A DNA stretch of 64,000 nt from Hyphomonas sp. (lineage in GTDB: Bacteria > Pseudomonadota > Alphaproteobacteria > Caulobacterales > Hyphomonadaceae). Shown one piece after another: positions 6,538 through 18,407 of this stretch. The stretch's first letter is position 1. Each line of letters opens with the position of its first letter. The translations under genes and the position numbers were made by a program. The stretch lies in contig WGNP01000003.1 of NCBI GenBank assembly GCA_016124495.1, positions 1 to 64,000 on the forward strand, in the 5' to 3' direction. The notes under the pieces are model-generated. The model did no database searches and was not told the DNA's origin. It saw nothing but the letters and a program-made list of their open reading frames with translations.

Positions 6538-7332
6538 TTACTTGGAAAACCGGTATCCATGGATCGTCATGTCGATGGTCTCGCCCGGCGGCAGGGGCCG
6601 CCATGTTCCGCACCATCCGGGCGAACGGCAGCGCCAAAGCTCGGTCAGCGGAAACATAGGAATGGAATCCGGCGGAAAGCGCAGGTCCGGCGGCGTGCCG
6701 ACCTGCTTGGCCCACTCGGCGACCGTCTTGCGCCGCACGACCAGGCGGTCGCTCCACCCATCAGTCAGGCTGCGGACCGACATGACCACCCGGCCAGGCC
6801 GGCGCTCGATGGTCCAGCGCACGCGGTGGCCAGCGAGATCCTTGTCGACCGACCGCATGCGAAAGCCACCTTCGCCATTGTGCAGATTGTATTCGAGGCG
6901 CCCGTCCATGTATTCAAAGTCGAATTCGTGGCCGCCTTCCCGGCTCCCCTCGGAATAAATCCAGAGCGGCGCATAAACGACACCAGGCCAGACCTCGGAA
7001 ATCGTGGCTTCAACCACGTATTTTCCCTGCGTCCTGCGCCGGCGTTTTTCGCCCTCCCATTTTATCGCAGAGCCCCAGCTTTCATTCAGCCGCTGCACGA
7101 TCGATCCGTCTGCCTGTGGCTCGACCGCCGCAAACCGGAACTCGAAGCCGACCGGAAACTTCAGCTTCTGATGACCCTCGATCGGGTGATACACCTGATC
7201 ATAGTCACTGCGATCCACGGGCGACGGGGAGAATTTTGTAAGCTCGATGGGCTCTGGGCCCGCTGCGCACCCACAGAGGAGCGTGGCCAGTACAAGGATC
7301 GCCGGCAACAGGTTATGGCTCATGCTGCGCAT
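6538..7332 (-). CDS. Predicted lipoprotein, unknown function
   Basis: About 264 residues. The N-terminus (SHNLLPAILVLATLLCGC) is a lipoprotein signal peptide with the cysteine at the end of the LCGC lipobox, so the product is probably anchored in the envelope. The rest is beta-rich, with several tryptophans and a WTIERRPGRVVMSVRSLTDG segment. I recognise no family. A GTG at 7338 and an ATG at 7323 are alternative starts. It follows alaS on the same strand with a gap of about 80 bases. Confidence 0.65.
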   Translation of the reverse strand: MRSMSHNLLPAILVLATLLCGCAAGPEPIELTKFSPSPVDRSDYDQVYHPIEGHQKLKFPVGFEFRFAAVEPQADGSIVQRLNESWGSAIKWEGEKRRRRTQGKYVVEATISEVWPGVVYAPLWIYSEGSREGGHEFDFEYMDGRLEYNLHNGEGGFRMRSVDKDLAGHRVRWTIERRPGRVVMSVRSLTDGWSDRLVVRRKTVAEWAKQVGTPPDLRFPPDSIPMFPLTELWRCRSPGWCGTWRPLPPGETIDMTIHGYRFSK

Positions 7333-7411
7333 TCTCACTCAGCCCCGCCGGCTCTGCTGGCCGCATCTTCCTGCAGCCAGCCTCACCGGTCTCTCGGGCA
7401 GGACGCCCAGG

Positions 7412-10054
<2,643 letters not shown>

Positions 10055-10142
10055 CTGTCGCTTCTGTTCCTTGCCAATCACCAATCGTCCCCTCGCCCGC
10101 CTTAGCCGAGGCGCGCTATGGATTACAGAGGCGATATAAAGG

Positions 10143-10183
10143 CCCCTTTGCAGCACGCCAAGACAAGGCGCGCCGCAAAGGGG
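10143..10183 (-). terminator. Hairpin between recA and alaS
   Basis: CCCCTTTGC (10143-10151) pairs perfectly with GCAAAGGGG (10175-10183), with an inner CGCC/GGCG stem. It lies about 145 bases after the recA stop and 89 bases before the alaS start. On the minus strand it is followed by CCTTTATAT, a weak T-rich tail. It may terminate recA or act in the alaS leader. Confidence 0.45.
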
Positions 10184-10327
10184 ACTTCTTCCGGTCCGGA
10201 GATCGGTAGACCGGAAGATTGCCACAGCGGTCCAGCGTGGATTTACCGCGCAGACCGCGAGGGCATGCGGTTCCCCATGTTGCAAATGGAAAACCGCAAT
10301 TTCATGTCCCTTCCAGACCCGCCGCGA

Positions 10328-11422
10328 TCAACCTTCGGCGGCGTCCGGCGTCCCGTCCTCGTCCTCGGCATTCATACCGGCGGCGAGCAGTTCATCGGCG
10401 AGCAGGCCCGCATTACGGCGGATCGCATCCTCGATCTCGTTGGCGATCGGGATGTTGTCCTTCAGGAACTGGCGGGCCTTTTCACGGCCCTGCCCGATGC
10501 GTTCGCCATTGTAAGAGTACCAGGACCCCGACTTCTCGACGACGTTGGCCTTGACGCCGAGATCGACGAGTTCGCCGGTCTTGGAGATGCCTTCGCCATA
10601 GAGAATGTCGAACTCGACCTGGCGGAACGGCGGGGCGACCTTGTTCTTGACGACCTTGACGCGCGTCTGGTTGCCGATCACGTCCTCGCGTTCCTTGATC
10701 TGGCCGATGCGGCGGATATCAAGACGGACAGAGGCGTAGAATTTCAAGGCATTACCACCGGTTGTCGTCTCCGGATTGCCGAACATCACGCCGATCTTCA
10801 TGCGGATCTGGTTGATGAAGATCACCATGCACTTTGACTTGGAGATCGACCCCGTCAGCTTGCGCAGGGCCTGGCTCATCAGGCGCGCCTGGGCGCCGGG
10901 GAGCTGGTCGCCCATCTCGCCTTCGAGTTCGGCGCGCGGCGTCAAGGCCGCTACCGAGTCGACCACCAGCAGGTCAACCGCGCCGGAACGTACCAGCGTA
11001 TCGGCAATCTCAAGCGCCTGTTCGCCCGAATCGGGCTGCGAAATCAGAAGGTCATCAAGATCGACGCCAAGCTTACCGGCATAGACCGGATCGAGTGCGT
11101 GCTCGGCGTCAATGAAGGCGCAGACGCCACCGTTCTTCTGCGCTTCGGCGACGCAATGCAGCGCCAGCGTCGTCTTGCCCGAGCTTTCCGGCCCGAAAAT
11201 CTCGATGATCCTGCCTTTCGGAAGCCCGCCGATGCCCAGCGCGATGTCGAGGCCGAGCGAGCCGGTCGAAACCGCCTCAATATCCATCGATTTCTTGTCG
11301 CCAAGGCGCATCACGGAGCCCTTGCCGAAGGAGCGCTCGATGTTTCCGAGCGCCGTTTCGAGGGCTTTTTGCTTGTCCACGCCGGTTTCCTTCTGCACGA
11401 GGGCGAGTGCGGGTTTGCTCAT
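10328..11422 (-). CDS. recA: Recombinase A
   Basis: A 364-residue RecA, the ATPase that forms filaments on ssDNA, drives strand exchange and triggers LexA self-cleavage. Walker A is GPESSGKT (residues 77-84), Walker B is [10 protein letters not shown], and the L2 loop is [17 protein letters not shown]. The acidic C-terminal tail ends [11 protein letters not shown]. The ATG at 11422 has GGAGA eight bases upstream and gives the usual MSKPAL-type N-terminus. LexA-like half-sites lie about 70-105 bases upstream. Confidence 0.99.
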   Translation of the reverse strand: MSKPALALVQKETGVDKQKALETALGNIERSFGKGSVMRLGDKKSMDIEAVSTGSLGLDIALGIGGLPKGRIIEIFGPESSGKTTLALHCVAEAQKNGGVCAFIDAEHALDPVYAGKLGVDLDDLLISQPDSGEQALEIADTLVRSGAVDLLVVDSVAALTPRAELEGEMGDQLPGAQARLMSQALRKLTGSISKSKCMVIFINQIRMKIGVMFGNPETTTGGNALKFYASVRLDIRRIGQIKEREDVIGNQTRVKVVKNKVAPPFRQVEFDILYGEGISKTGELVDLGVKANVVEKSGSWYSYNGERIGQGREKARQFLKDNIPIANEIEDAIRRNAGLLADELLAAGMNAEDEDGTPDAAEG

Positions 11423-11492
11423 AAGTCGTCTCCTTAGGTCTACCATGGGGACCGGTTTGGCAAGGCCCCCGATTGCCGTGCTGAGACATCAT

Positions 11493-11526
11493 GTACGCTA
11501 TTTGTTCCAGAGAACAAAGCAGAAAC
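11493..11526 (-). promoter_or_regulatory. Probable SOS (LexA) operator of recA
   Basis: GTAC-N7-GTTC (11493-11507) and GAAC-N7-AAAC (11512-11526) each differ at one base from the alphaproteobacterial LexA box (GTTC-N7-GTTC, or GAAC-N7-GAAC on the other strand). They are joined by the perfect dyad TTTGTTC-CAGA-GAACAAA (11501-11518). The position upstream of recA fits SOS control. Confidence 0.55.
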
Positions 11527-11578
11527 TTTCTGCAGGGGCAGCTTTCCTTTCCATTCCGTCTCGGGCATAGAAACAGCC

Positions 11579-11788
11579 ATGCTCACACGGTCCGGAAATT
11601 CCGGCGGGGAAGCCCGCCTTCGCTATGGCGACAATGATTACGACATCCTCACTCCCGGCAGTTTTGTCAGTTGCGCCGTGACCGGTAGACCGATTCCATT
11701 GAGCGCAGTGCGCTATTGGAGCGTTGACCTTCAGGAAGCCTATTGGGATGCCGAAGCGGCTGCCCAGCGCCTGACCTATTCGAAGTGA
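11579..11788 (+). CDS. DUF2093 domain protein
   Basis: A 69-residue cytoplasmic protein typical of alphaproteobacteria. The family core is clear: YDILTPGSFVSCAVTGRPIP followed by RYWSVDLQEAYWDAEAA. Its function is unknown; the cysteine and TGRPIPL motif are conserved in the family. It is divergent from recA, whose SOS-box region lies between them. Confidence 0.88.
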   Translation: MLTRSGNSGGEARLRYGDNDYDILTPGSFVSCAVTGRPIPLSAVRYWSVDLQEAYWDAEAAAQRLTYSK

Positions 11789-11794
11789 TGCCCG

Positions 11795-12280
11795 TCAGGC
11801 AGAGGCGCGCGCCGCAGGATTGAGCTGCCAGACGCGCAGGTTAAGCGCCGACGCGATCGTGACCCACGCCAGGTACGGCGCCAGCATCCCGGCCGCGGCC
11901 GCATTAATCGGCGCAAACGCCGCCATCACCGCGGCAATCGACAGCCAGAGCATCACCACGATCAAGAAGCCCAGCCCCATCCGGCGCAGTCCGAAGAATA
12001 CGCCCGACCAGCTGGCATTGATCAAGAGGCTCACACCATACAGCACCAAGGCGCCCGTCGCCTGTGCCCCGCCGGTCAGCCAGACCATCCAGCCCGCCGC
12101 CGCGTTCAGCACGAACAGCACCGACCAGGTCACCGGAAAGGCCCAGTTCGGCGGCGTCCAGGGCGGCTTGGAGAGTGCCGCATACCAGGCGCCCGGCCGG
12201 AAGATCGCCCCACTTGAGGCGGCAGCGAGATTGGCGAGCACGAATAGCGCCAGCACGAGCAGGTTTCCGGATGTGAACAT
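11795..12280 (-). CDS. tspO: TspO/MBR family tryptophan-rich sensory protein
   Basis: A 161-residue inner-membrane protein with five predicted helices. The conserved first loop WYAALSKPPWTPPNWAFP and the following helix VTWSVLFVLNAAAGWMVW are diagnostic; LINASWSGVFFGLRRMGLGF matches the central helices. TspO binds porphyrins and cholesterol-like ligands and affects tetrapyrrole traffic or stress responses in alphaproteobacteria. It converges with the DUF2093 gene. Confidence 0.92.
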   Translation of the reverse strand: MFTSGNLLVLALFVLANLAAASSGAIFRPGAWYAALSKPPWTPPNWAFPVTWSVLFVLNAAAGWMVWLTGGAQATGALVLYGVSLLINASWSGVFFGLRRMGLGFLIVVMLWLSIAAVMAAFAPINAAAAGMLAPYLAWVTIASALNLRVWQLNPAARASA

Positions 12281-12375
12281 GAACGGGGCGTCCTGCGATC
12301 TGACTTGCCGCGCCTATATGGGGTCGCACAGGCCCAGAACGAAGCGCTCCGGCAGCTGATCGCCCGTTCAGTTGT

Positions 12376-13551
12376 TCAGCGCCGCCAATCCGTGCGCCAC
12401 ACGACCTCCTGCGCCCCCACCAGCCGCGCCAGCCGCCCAAGCTCCGCCTCCAGCTTCGCCTGCCGCGCATCGCTCCATTTAACGCCCGGATCCCGCCACA
12501 GCTGGTGCACACTGATCTCGCCCGCTTTGCGGTCTGACGTCACTTCTATGCGCCCCACGAACCGGTCGCCTTCCAGCAGCGGATAGACGTAATAGCCCCA
12601 CTGGCGCTTGGCCTCCGGCACGAAGATCTCGACCCGGTAGTCAAAGCCGAACAGGCGCTTCAGGCGATTGCGGTCGCGGATCACCGGATCGAACGGATTG
12701 AGGATGCGCAGGCGCGGCCCCGGCGCGGAGACTGAGGCAAGGCGCGTCTCGATATCTGGCAGCGCCAGCGCCGCGCTCCACTCGCCGCGCGCCGACTCGA
12801 TCTCCACCGTCACCAGCTTGCGCGCCTTCGCCGCTGCCCAGGCTTTCACTTCGTCCAGATCCACCGCCGCCCAGAAACGCTGGATGTCGCCCTGCGTGCC
12901 GAACGCGAGCCTTGCCAGCGCCTCGCGGCACAGCCAGTCGACCTGCGCCGCGTCGGTATGCTCAGCCGCGCGGTGATGGTCTGGAATCACGCGCTCGGTC
13001 AGATCATAGAACTTGGTGAAGCCGTCGCGGTGCGAGGTCGAGAGCTCACCGGCATACCACATGTAATCCAGAGCCAGCTTGTGCGGCGGGCGGCGCCACA
13101 TCTCGCGCTTGCCCATAATTTTGGTATCGAACGCCTTGGTGCTGAGCGGTCCTTCCGCTTCGATCCGTGCACGGATGGCGGCGCGCCCGTTCTCGTCCAG
13201 CATGCCGCGGTGCCATTCCCAGCCGCGCACCTTCTCCTCCATCCGGCGGAACTGGCGCCGCCACATCGGATAGAAGTCGATCGGGATCAGCGAGGCATCA
13301 TGCGTGAAATGCTCAAACACGTGCCGGTCACGCGCGAGGCATGTGTGCAGCATCGGTTCGCGGTAGTTCTGGTTGCGGCTCCACAGGATATGATCATGCG
13401 CGCGCGCCATCACCCGGATCGTATCCAGCTGCACGAAGCCGAGTTTCCGGATCGTCCCGGGCAAGTCCACCGGCCCCGTCGGCGGCGCCGACAGGCCCTG
13501 CGCCTCCAGCCACAGCCGCCGCGCGTCCCGGTTGGCAATTCTAAGTGCCAT
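12376..13551 (-). CDS. YcaQ/AlkZ-like DNA glycosylase (winged-helix, DUF1006)
   Basis: A 391-residue HTH_42 (DUF1006) family protein. YcaQ/AlkZ glycosylases unhook interstrand crosslinks or remove bulky alkyl adducts. The catalytic Q-x-D signature appears as QLD (residues 41-43) in FVQLDTIRVMARAHDHILWSR, the YcaQ form rather than the QxQ of AlkZ. The C-terminal block PLLEGDRFVGRIEV is also conserved in the family. It may protect against alkylating agents; the epoxide hydrolase and quinone reductase nearby are not clearly linked. Confidence 0.85.
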   Translation of the reverse strand: MALRIANRDARRLWLEAQGLSAPPTGPVDLPGTIRKLGFVQLDTIRVMARAHDHILWSRNQNYREPMLHTCLARDRHVFEHFTHDASLIPIDFYPMWRRQFRRMEEKVRGWEWHRGMLDENGRAAIRARIEAEGPLSTKAFDTKIMGKREMWRRPPHKLALDYMWYAGELSTSHRDGFTKFYDLTERVIPDHHRAAEHTDAAQVDWLCREALARLAFGTQGDIQRFWAAVDLDEVKAWAAAKARKLVTVEIESARGEWSAALALPDIETRLASVSAPGPRLRILNPFDPVIRDRNRLKRLFGFDYRVEIFVPEAKRQWGYYVYPLLEGDRFVGRIEVTSDRKAGEISVHQLWRDPGVKWSDARQAKLEAELGRLARLVGAQEVVWRTDWRR

Positions 13552-13602
13552 TCCCGCCCCTGCCCATCCCGCTGTCAGCTGCTGGCCAACCCCGCAACTG
13601 CG

Positions 13603-14079
13603 TCAGTTTGCGGTGCCGGGCAAGGCAGGCGGCGGCGCCAGCTGGTCGTCGATGGCGGACTTGACCGGCTCGGGAAAATCGTCCGCAAGGCCGACGCAGT
13701 CACGCCGGAAGCCGGCTTCGGCTGAGCCCACGCTGTCCGGAGTCTTCGGATCGCTCGTGAGCGAGACGTCCCAGTCGAACTGGCAGGCGCGCGAGGCAAA
13801 GCTGCGCGTGCAGACCGCCATCGGCTCCGGATAGTCCTCGTGCGCCTCGCCATAAGTGCATTCATAGCCTGCCTCGGCCAGCTGCGCGAGCGTGGCCGCA
13901 CGGCCTTCGCGGTGCGCAATCCGGCTGAAGCCGGTCTCCATCGCGGCCATGAGGTCGGCGCCGGGCTCGAGCTGCCAGACATGCTGCTGGTGCAGCTCTG
14001 TCACCGTCTTCGGCCCGGCCGCCTCGTGCGCGCAGGCCCCAAGCCCCGCCGCCAGGACCAGAAACAGAAATCGCTTCAT
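13603..14079 (-). CDS. Predicted small lipoprotein
   Basis: A 158-residue lipoprotein. MKRFLFLVLAAGLGACAHEAAG has a strong signal peptide and an LGAC lipobox. The mature part has at least four cysteines (in YECTYGE, VCTRSF, ACQFDW and RRDCVGL), suggesting two disulfides in the periplasm. I recognise no family. GGGAGA upstream supports the ATG at 14079. The next gene upstream on this strand (quinone oxidoreductase) ends at 14141. Confidence 0.7.
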   Translation of the reverse strand: MKRFLFLVLAAGLGACAHEAAGPKTVTELHQQHVWQLEPGADLMAAMETGFSRIAHREGRAATLAQLAEAGYECTYGEAHEDYPEPMAVCTRSFASRACQFDWDVSLTSDPKTPDSVGSAEAGFRRDCVGLADDFPEPVKSAIDDQLAPPPALPGTAN

Positions 14080-14140
14080 GTGTGTCTCCCCGCTAACGTT
14101 CCAGAATCGTCTGCGATTGCGGCGCAATCATGGAACTCCA

Positions 14141-15118
14141 TCAGGGCATAAGCAACGTCGCCCCGGTCGTCGTTCCGCTTTCCAGCGCCCGGTGCGCCTC
14201 GGCGGCATCCTTCAGCGAAAAGCGCTGACCGATGTCGGCGCTCAGCACGCCCTTTTCAATCAGGCTGAACAGGCGCCTGGAGGCGCGCGCCAGAGACTCC
14301 GGCGTGTCCGTGAAATTGAACAGCGTCGGCCGCGTCATCACCAGCGAGCCGCCCGCCGCAAGGCGTCCCGGCGGGATCGGGTCGGCCGCGCCAGACGCGT
14401 TGCCATAGGTGATGAACCAGCCGCGCGGACGCAGGCTTGAGAGTGAGGTTTCCGCCGAGATCTTGCCGACGCTGTCATAGACGACATCGACTCCCTTTCC
14501 ATTCGTCAGCGCACGGACCTGTTTCGTCACGTCGTCATATCCGACCACCACCTCATCCGCGCCGAGCGCCTTGGCCCGCTCGGCCTTCGCTGCGCTGGAG
14601 GTGACCGCAATCACCCGCGCGCCGAGATGTTTCGCCCAAGGCGTCAGCAATGAGCCGACCCCGCCGACCGGCGCCCAGACCAGCGCCGTCTCGCCTTTCT
14701 GCAGCGGCCGGATTTCCTCCAGCAGCATCCAGGCCGTCATGCCCTTCAGCAGGACCGCCGCGGCCTCCTCGTCGCTTATCCCGGCGGGCAGCGGCACAAC
14801 GCCCGCCGCCGGCCCGGTATAGTGCGTCGCGTAAGTGCCGCGCCCGGTATAGGCGACCCGGTCGCCCGGCTCTACATGCACCACGCCCTCGCCGACCTCG
14901 TCGATCACGCCGGCACCTTCAGACCCCGGAACAAACGGCAGCGGCATCCTGTAGAGGCCCGTGCGGTGATAGGTGTCGATGAAGTTCACTCCCACCGCCG
15001 TCTGACGCACCAGCACCTCGCCCGGCCCCGGCGCGCGTGGCGGCGCAGTTTCCACCTGCAAGACCTCTGGCCCGCCGGTCTGGTGCAGGCGAATGGCGTA
15101 GGCGTTTGGAAGGGTCAT
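14141..15118 (-). CDS. Quinone oxidoreductase (MDR family, zinc-free)
   Basis: A 325-residue NADPH:quinone reductase of the QOR group. The N-terminus AYAIRLHQTGGPEVLQVE and GVNFIDTYHRTGLY are family hallmarks, and no structural zinc cysteines are present. The nucleotide-binding loop reads APVGGVGSLLTPWAKHLGA instead of the usual AAAGGVG. It begins three bases after the enoyl-CoA hydratase stop, so the two form an operon, perhaps handling unsaturated or aromatic-derived intermediates. Confidence 0.9.
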   Translation of the reverse strand: MTLPNAYAIRLHQTGGPEVLQVETAPPRAPGPGEVLVRQTAVGVNFIDTYHRTGLYRMPLPFVPGSEGAGVIDEVGEGVVHVEPGDRVAYTGRGTYATHYTGPAAGVVPLPAGISDEEAAAVLLKGMTAWMLLEEIRPLQKGETALVWAPVGGVGSLLTPWAKHLGARVIAVTSSAAKAERAKALGADEVVVGYDDVTKQVRALTNGKGVDVVYDSVGKISAETSLSSLRPRGWFITYGNASGAADPIPPGRLAAGGSLVMTRPTLFNFTDTPESLARASRRLFSLIEKGVLSADIGQRFSLKDAAEAHRALESGTTTGATLLMP

Positions 15119-15121
15119 TGT

Positions 15122-15910
15122 TCAGGCTCCCGTAAACTTCGCCGGCCGCTTCTCAAGGAAGGCCGCTACGCCTTCCCTGTGGTCGGCCGACTTGAAGCAG
15201 GCCGACAGCGCCGTAACGTGCGCTTTCATATGCTCCGGCAGATCGCGCGCAAGGCCTTCATAGACCAGAGCCTTCATGTGGCGGATCGAGAAGGGCGAGG
15301 AATTGAGATACCGCCGCGCCTCGGCGAGGGCCGCGTCCATCAGCGCTTCCGGCGCCACCACCTCATTGGCATAGCCGATTTCTTTCGCCTCCGCCGCCTC
15401 GAGGAAGCCTCCGGAATAGAGGAGGCGCAGCGCCCGCGAATGCCCGATCAGGCGCGGCAGGATCCAGCTGCCGGCCCCGGTGTCCGGCACAAGGCCCCGG
15501 TGCGCAAAGTTCCAGGCGAACCGCGCCCGGTTCGTGACGATGCGCACATCGCACTGGCTGGAAAACTCCGCCCCCATGCCGACCGCATAGCCGTCAATCG
15601 CGCCGATCACCGGTTTCGGACACGCCACCAACGGCCACCAGACATCGCCCTCGTGCGCCTCGCCGCGCACCCCGCGCGTCTCGCCCGGAATGGTCGACAG
15701 GTCCGCAAGATCCGTGCCCGCGCAGAACGCCCCGCCCGATCCGGTCACGATCAGCACACGGACACTGTCATCAACCGATACTTCGCGCACCTTCTCGATG
15801 AACGCGAACAGCATCGCATAAGTCATCGCATTGCGTTTTTCCGCCCGGTCGATCGTCAGGATCGCAATGCCGTCAGCGGTCTTCTCAAGCTTGATATGAT
15901 GCGCCGTCAT
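15122..15910 (-). CDS. Enoyl-CoA hydratase/isomerase family protein
   Basis: A 262-residue crotonase. The oxyanion-hole segments are GSGGAFCAGTDLADL and DGYAVGMGAEFSSQCD. At the second catalytic position the loop reads HRGLVPDTGAG, with Asp where classical hydratases have Glu, so the exact reaction (hydratase, isomerase or hydrolase) is uncertain. It is co-transcribed with the downstream quinone reductase. Confidence 0.88.
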   Translation of the reverse strand: MTAHHIKLEKTADGIAILTIDRAEKRNAMTYAMLFAFIEKVREVSVDDSVRVLIVTGSGGAFCAGTDLADLSTIPGETRGVRGEAHEGDVWWPLVACPKPVIGAIDGYAVGMGAEFSSQCDVRIVTNRARFAWNFAHRGLVPDTGAGSWILPRLIGHSRALRLLYSGGFLEAAEAKEIGYANEVVAPEALMDAALAEARRYLNSSPFSIRHMKALVYEGLARDLPEHMKAHVTALSACFKSADHREGVAAFLEKRPAKFTGA

Positions 15911-15991
15911 GTTTTCTCCGTCCCTTAGCCCCTCGCCCTGCTTACGGGGAGATGCGTCAAAATCTTTCCAGTCCCAGGCGACAGGCGTGGC

Positions 15992-16771
15992 TCAATGCAC
16001 CTTCACCCTCGCTTCCGCCGTCTTCCGCGTCCGGATATTAAGCAATTCCACGCCCAGCGAGAAGGCAATTGCGAAGTAGAGATAGCCACGCGGAATGTGG
16101 AAGCCGAGCCCGTCCGCCACCAGCGCCACACCTACCAGCAGGATAAACGCAAGCGCCAGCATCTTCGTCGTCGGATGCTGCGCAATGAACTTCGACAGCG
16201 GATCCGCCGCGACCGCCATGACGATCGTCGACAACACCACTGCCGCCACCATTATCACCAGCACATCGGTCATACCGATCGCGGTGATAACAGAGTCCAG
16301 CGAGAAGACTATGTTGATGACGAACAGCTGCAAGATAACGCTGGAGAAGGTCGACTTAACCTTCGAATCCTCCTGGTGCGTACCCTCCACAGAGGCATGA
16401 ATTTCCTGGGTACCCTTCCAAAGCAGGAACAGCCCGCCCGCCAGCAGGATCAGGTCCTTGATGGTCACTTCGCCGATGTGTTCCGCCGCCAGCCTGTCCC
16501 CGCCCGCGATCATGAGGGCAGCATCCGGCGGCACATGAAAAAGCGAGTGCCGGTCCAGCTGGATGATCCAGAAGATCAGGCCCAGCATTATAACGCGCAG
16601 GGCCATCGCGCCCCAGATGCCGATCCGCTGCGCCTGCCTGCGCTGCTTGCCTTCCAGCTTGCTCGTGGCAATCGAGATGAACAGGATGTTATCAATCCCC
16701 AGCACGATCTCGAGGAAGGTCAGGGTCGCGAGGCTGCCCCAGAAAACCGGGGTCATCAGCATTTCGGTCAT
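15992..16771 (-). CDS. TerC family integral membrane protein
   Basis: A 259-residue polytopic protein with about seven helices. The family motif EIVLGIDNILFIS contains E21, D27 and N28, and the repeat partner NIVFSLDSVITA contains D159; these acidic residues probably coordinate metal. TerC proteins are linked to tellurite resistance or Mn2+ export coupled to secretion. The first in-frame ATG with family sequence is at 16771, so the long upstream open frame was excluded. It is divergent from the epoxide hydrolase gene. Confidence 0.92.
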   Translation of the reverse strand: MTEMLMTPVFWGSLATLTFLEIVLGIDNILFISIATSKLEGKQRRQAQRIGIWGAMALRVIMLGLIFWIIQLDRHSLFHVPPDAALMIAGGDRLAAEHIGEVTIKDLILLAGGLFLLWKGTQEIHASVEGTHQEDSKVKSTFSSVILQLFVINIVFSLDSVITAIGMTDVLVIMVAAVVLSTIVMAVAADPLSKFIAQHPTTKMLALAFILLVGVALVADGLGFHIPRGYLYFAIAFSLGVELLNIRTRKTAEARVKVH

Positions 16772-16884
16772 GAGACGCGCCTCTTCGATCCGGGTGGACA
16801 GGGCAACTGAACCCTGCGCCGCAATTTTGGGCAAGGCTTTCCCTTCGGGAGCGCCTTGCGCGCGGGCCTGCCCTGCCGCAGCAT

Positions 16885-16922
16885 CCGGATATCCACGGGA
16901 GAGCCCCATGCCAGATATCCGG
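16885..16922 (+). promoter_or_regulatory. Inverted repeat enclosing RBS and start codon
   Basis: CCGGATATC (16885-16893) and GATATCCGG (16914-16922) are perfect complements. The 20-base loop contains GGGAGA (16897-16902) and the ATG at 16908. In mRNA this places the ribosome binding site in a loop closed by a 9-bp stem; as DNA it could be a repressor site. Confidence 0.5.
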
Positions 16923-17903
16923 CCAGAATTCCGCACCCTAGACGCCGGCGCCGCCCGGATTCGCGTGGCCATTGAAGGCACTGGCCCGCTTGTGCTGATG
17001 GTCCACGGTTTCCCTGAAAGCTGGTACTCCTGGCGCCACCAGGTCAGCCCCATCGCCGCTGCGGGTTTTACGGCCGCCGCGATGGACGTGCGCGGATATG
17101 GCGGCTCGACCCGCTTTCCCGAGGTCGCGGACTACCGGATGGAAGCCCTCATGGCCGACATCCTCGGCGTCGGCGCGGCGCTTTCCCCGGGGGTTCCGTT
17201 CACCCTCATCGGCCATGACTGGGGCGCCCCGCAGGTCTGGAACACGGCCCTCCTGCACCCGGACCGGATCGCCGCCGTCGCCGCCCTCTCCGTGCCATTC
17301 TTCGGCGCCCCGGAATTCTCCTTCGACGATGTCATCAGGCGCGTCTTCGACGAGCGTGACCGCTTCTTCTACCAGTCCTATTTCCGTACCCCGGGCCTGG
17401 CTGAAGCCGCCCTGGAAGCTGATCTCAAGCGCTTCCTGAAAGGCTTCTACTATTCGATTTCAGGCGACGCTAAGGACGGGGACTGGAAGATGGGCCTTAG
17501 TTCCAGCGCGACGCTGATGGACACGCTGACCGTGCCGGACGTCATGCCTTATTGGATGACGGATGCCGATCTTTCATACTACGAAGCGGAATTCAAACGC
17601 TCCGGCCTCTTCGGCCCGATCAGCCGCTACCGCAATCATACGCGGGATTTCGACTTCCTCTCTCCCTTCCGGAGGCGGACGATCACCCAGCCCGCCTGTT
17701 TCATCGCCGGCGATAAGGACCCCGCCTACAATGGCTTCGGCATGGTCGACGACCCCATCGGCAAGATGCGCCCCGCTGTCCCGAATCTTGAGACAGCCGT
17801 CGTGCTACCCGGCTGCGGCCACTGGACCCAGCAGGAACGCCCTGCCCAGGTTAACGCTGCGCTTGTGCCGTGGCTTGTAAGCCTGAAGGGGCGGGCGGTC
17901 TGA
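16908..17903 (+). CDS. Epoxide hydrolase, alpha/beta-hydrolase fold
   Basis: A 331-residue soluble hydrolase converting epoxides to vicinal diols. The oxyanion motif is HGFPESWYSWRHQ (residues 33 on), the nucleophile is D104 in GHDWGAP, and the C-terminal histidine is H305 in GCGHWTQQE. Cap-domain tyrosines are plausible in FYQSYFR and GFYYSIS. The start at 16908 has GGGAGA six bases upstream and sits inside an inverted repeat. Confidence 0.93.
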   Translation: MPDIRPEFRTLDAGAARIRVAIEGTGPLVLMVHGFPESWYSWRHQVSPIAAAGFTAAAMDVRGYGGSTRFPEVADYRMEALMADILGVGAALSPGVPFTLIGHDWGAPQVWNTALLHPDRIAAVAALSVPFFGAPEFSFDDVIRRVFDERDRFFYQSYFRTPGLAEAALEADLKRFLKGFYYSISGDAKDGDWKMGLSSSATLMDTLTVPDVMPYWMTDADLSYYEAEFKRSGLFGPISRYRNHTRDFDFLSPFRRRTITQPACFIAGDKDPAYNGFGMVDDPIGKMRPAVPNLETAVVLPGCGHWTQQERPAQVNAALVPWLVSLKGRAV

Positions 17904-17975
17904 GTTTCGCCCTCAGTGTTTTCATTTTGATTGAACTATGCTTATCTCACCCCTCTCAGCAGGAGATTGCGACCC

Positions 17976-18407
17976 ATGATCCGCGCCCTCACGGCCGCCG
18001 CCCTTCTCGCCTCAATCGGGCTCGCCGCTTCGGCCGATGAAGTCTGGTCCCTGCCGAGCGGCAACCAGATCGTGTATGAGCGCGACGCAGGTGCGACGGC
18101 CATCCTCAGCTACAAGCCGGAAGTGGGCCTTGAAGCGGGCTATATCTTCGTTCCAGGCCTTGGCGGGTATTATAGTGGCCGCGGCGCCTACCAGGGCTAC
18201 TGGGTTGAAGCGGCCGATGCCGGTCCCGTCTGCGCCGCCAGCCTCGTAGATGCCGAAGGCAAGACCTGGCAACGCTGGGGCATCGCCGAAGTGAAGTTCC
18301 AGAAGCCGGATTTTCCGTCCAAGATCACGTTGAAGCGCGGCGACTGCTTCGGAGCCGCCAAACAGAAGATCACCGCCAAGCCTGTTGTCGGCGCCGGCAT
18401 TCAATAG
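17976..18407 (+). CDS. Small secreted protein, unknown
   Basis: A 143-residue exported protein. MIRALTAAALLASIGLAASA is a Sec signal peptide with cleavage probable before DEVW. The mature part has two cysteines (PVCAASL, RGDCFGA), one possible disulfide, and a YKPEVGLEAGYIFVPGLGG segment. I know no family. AGGAGA at 17961 supports the ATG at 17976 over the upstream one at 17931. A hairpin overlaps its stop codon. Confidence 0.75.
   Translation: MIRALTAAALLASIGLAASADEVWSLPSGNQIVYERDAGATAILSYKPEVGLEAGYIFVPGLGGYYSGRGAYQGYWVEAADAGPVCAASLVDAEGKTWQRWGIAEVKFQKPDFPSKITLKRGDCFGAAKQKITAKPVVGAGIQ

Noticed and set aside
14822..15928. A 368-codon plus-strand frame
   Set aside because: It is antisense to the quinone reductase and enoyl-CoA hydratase genes.
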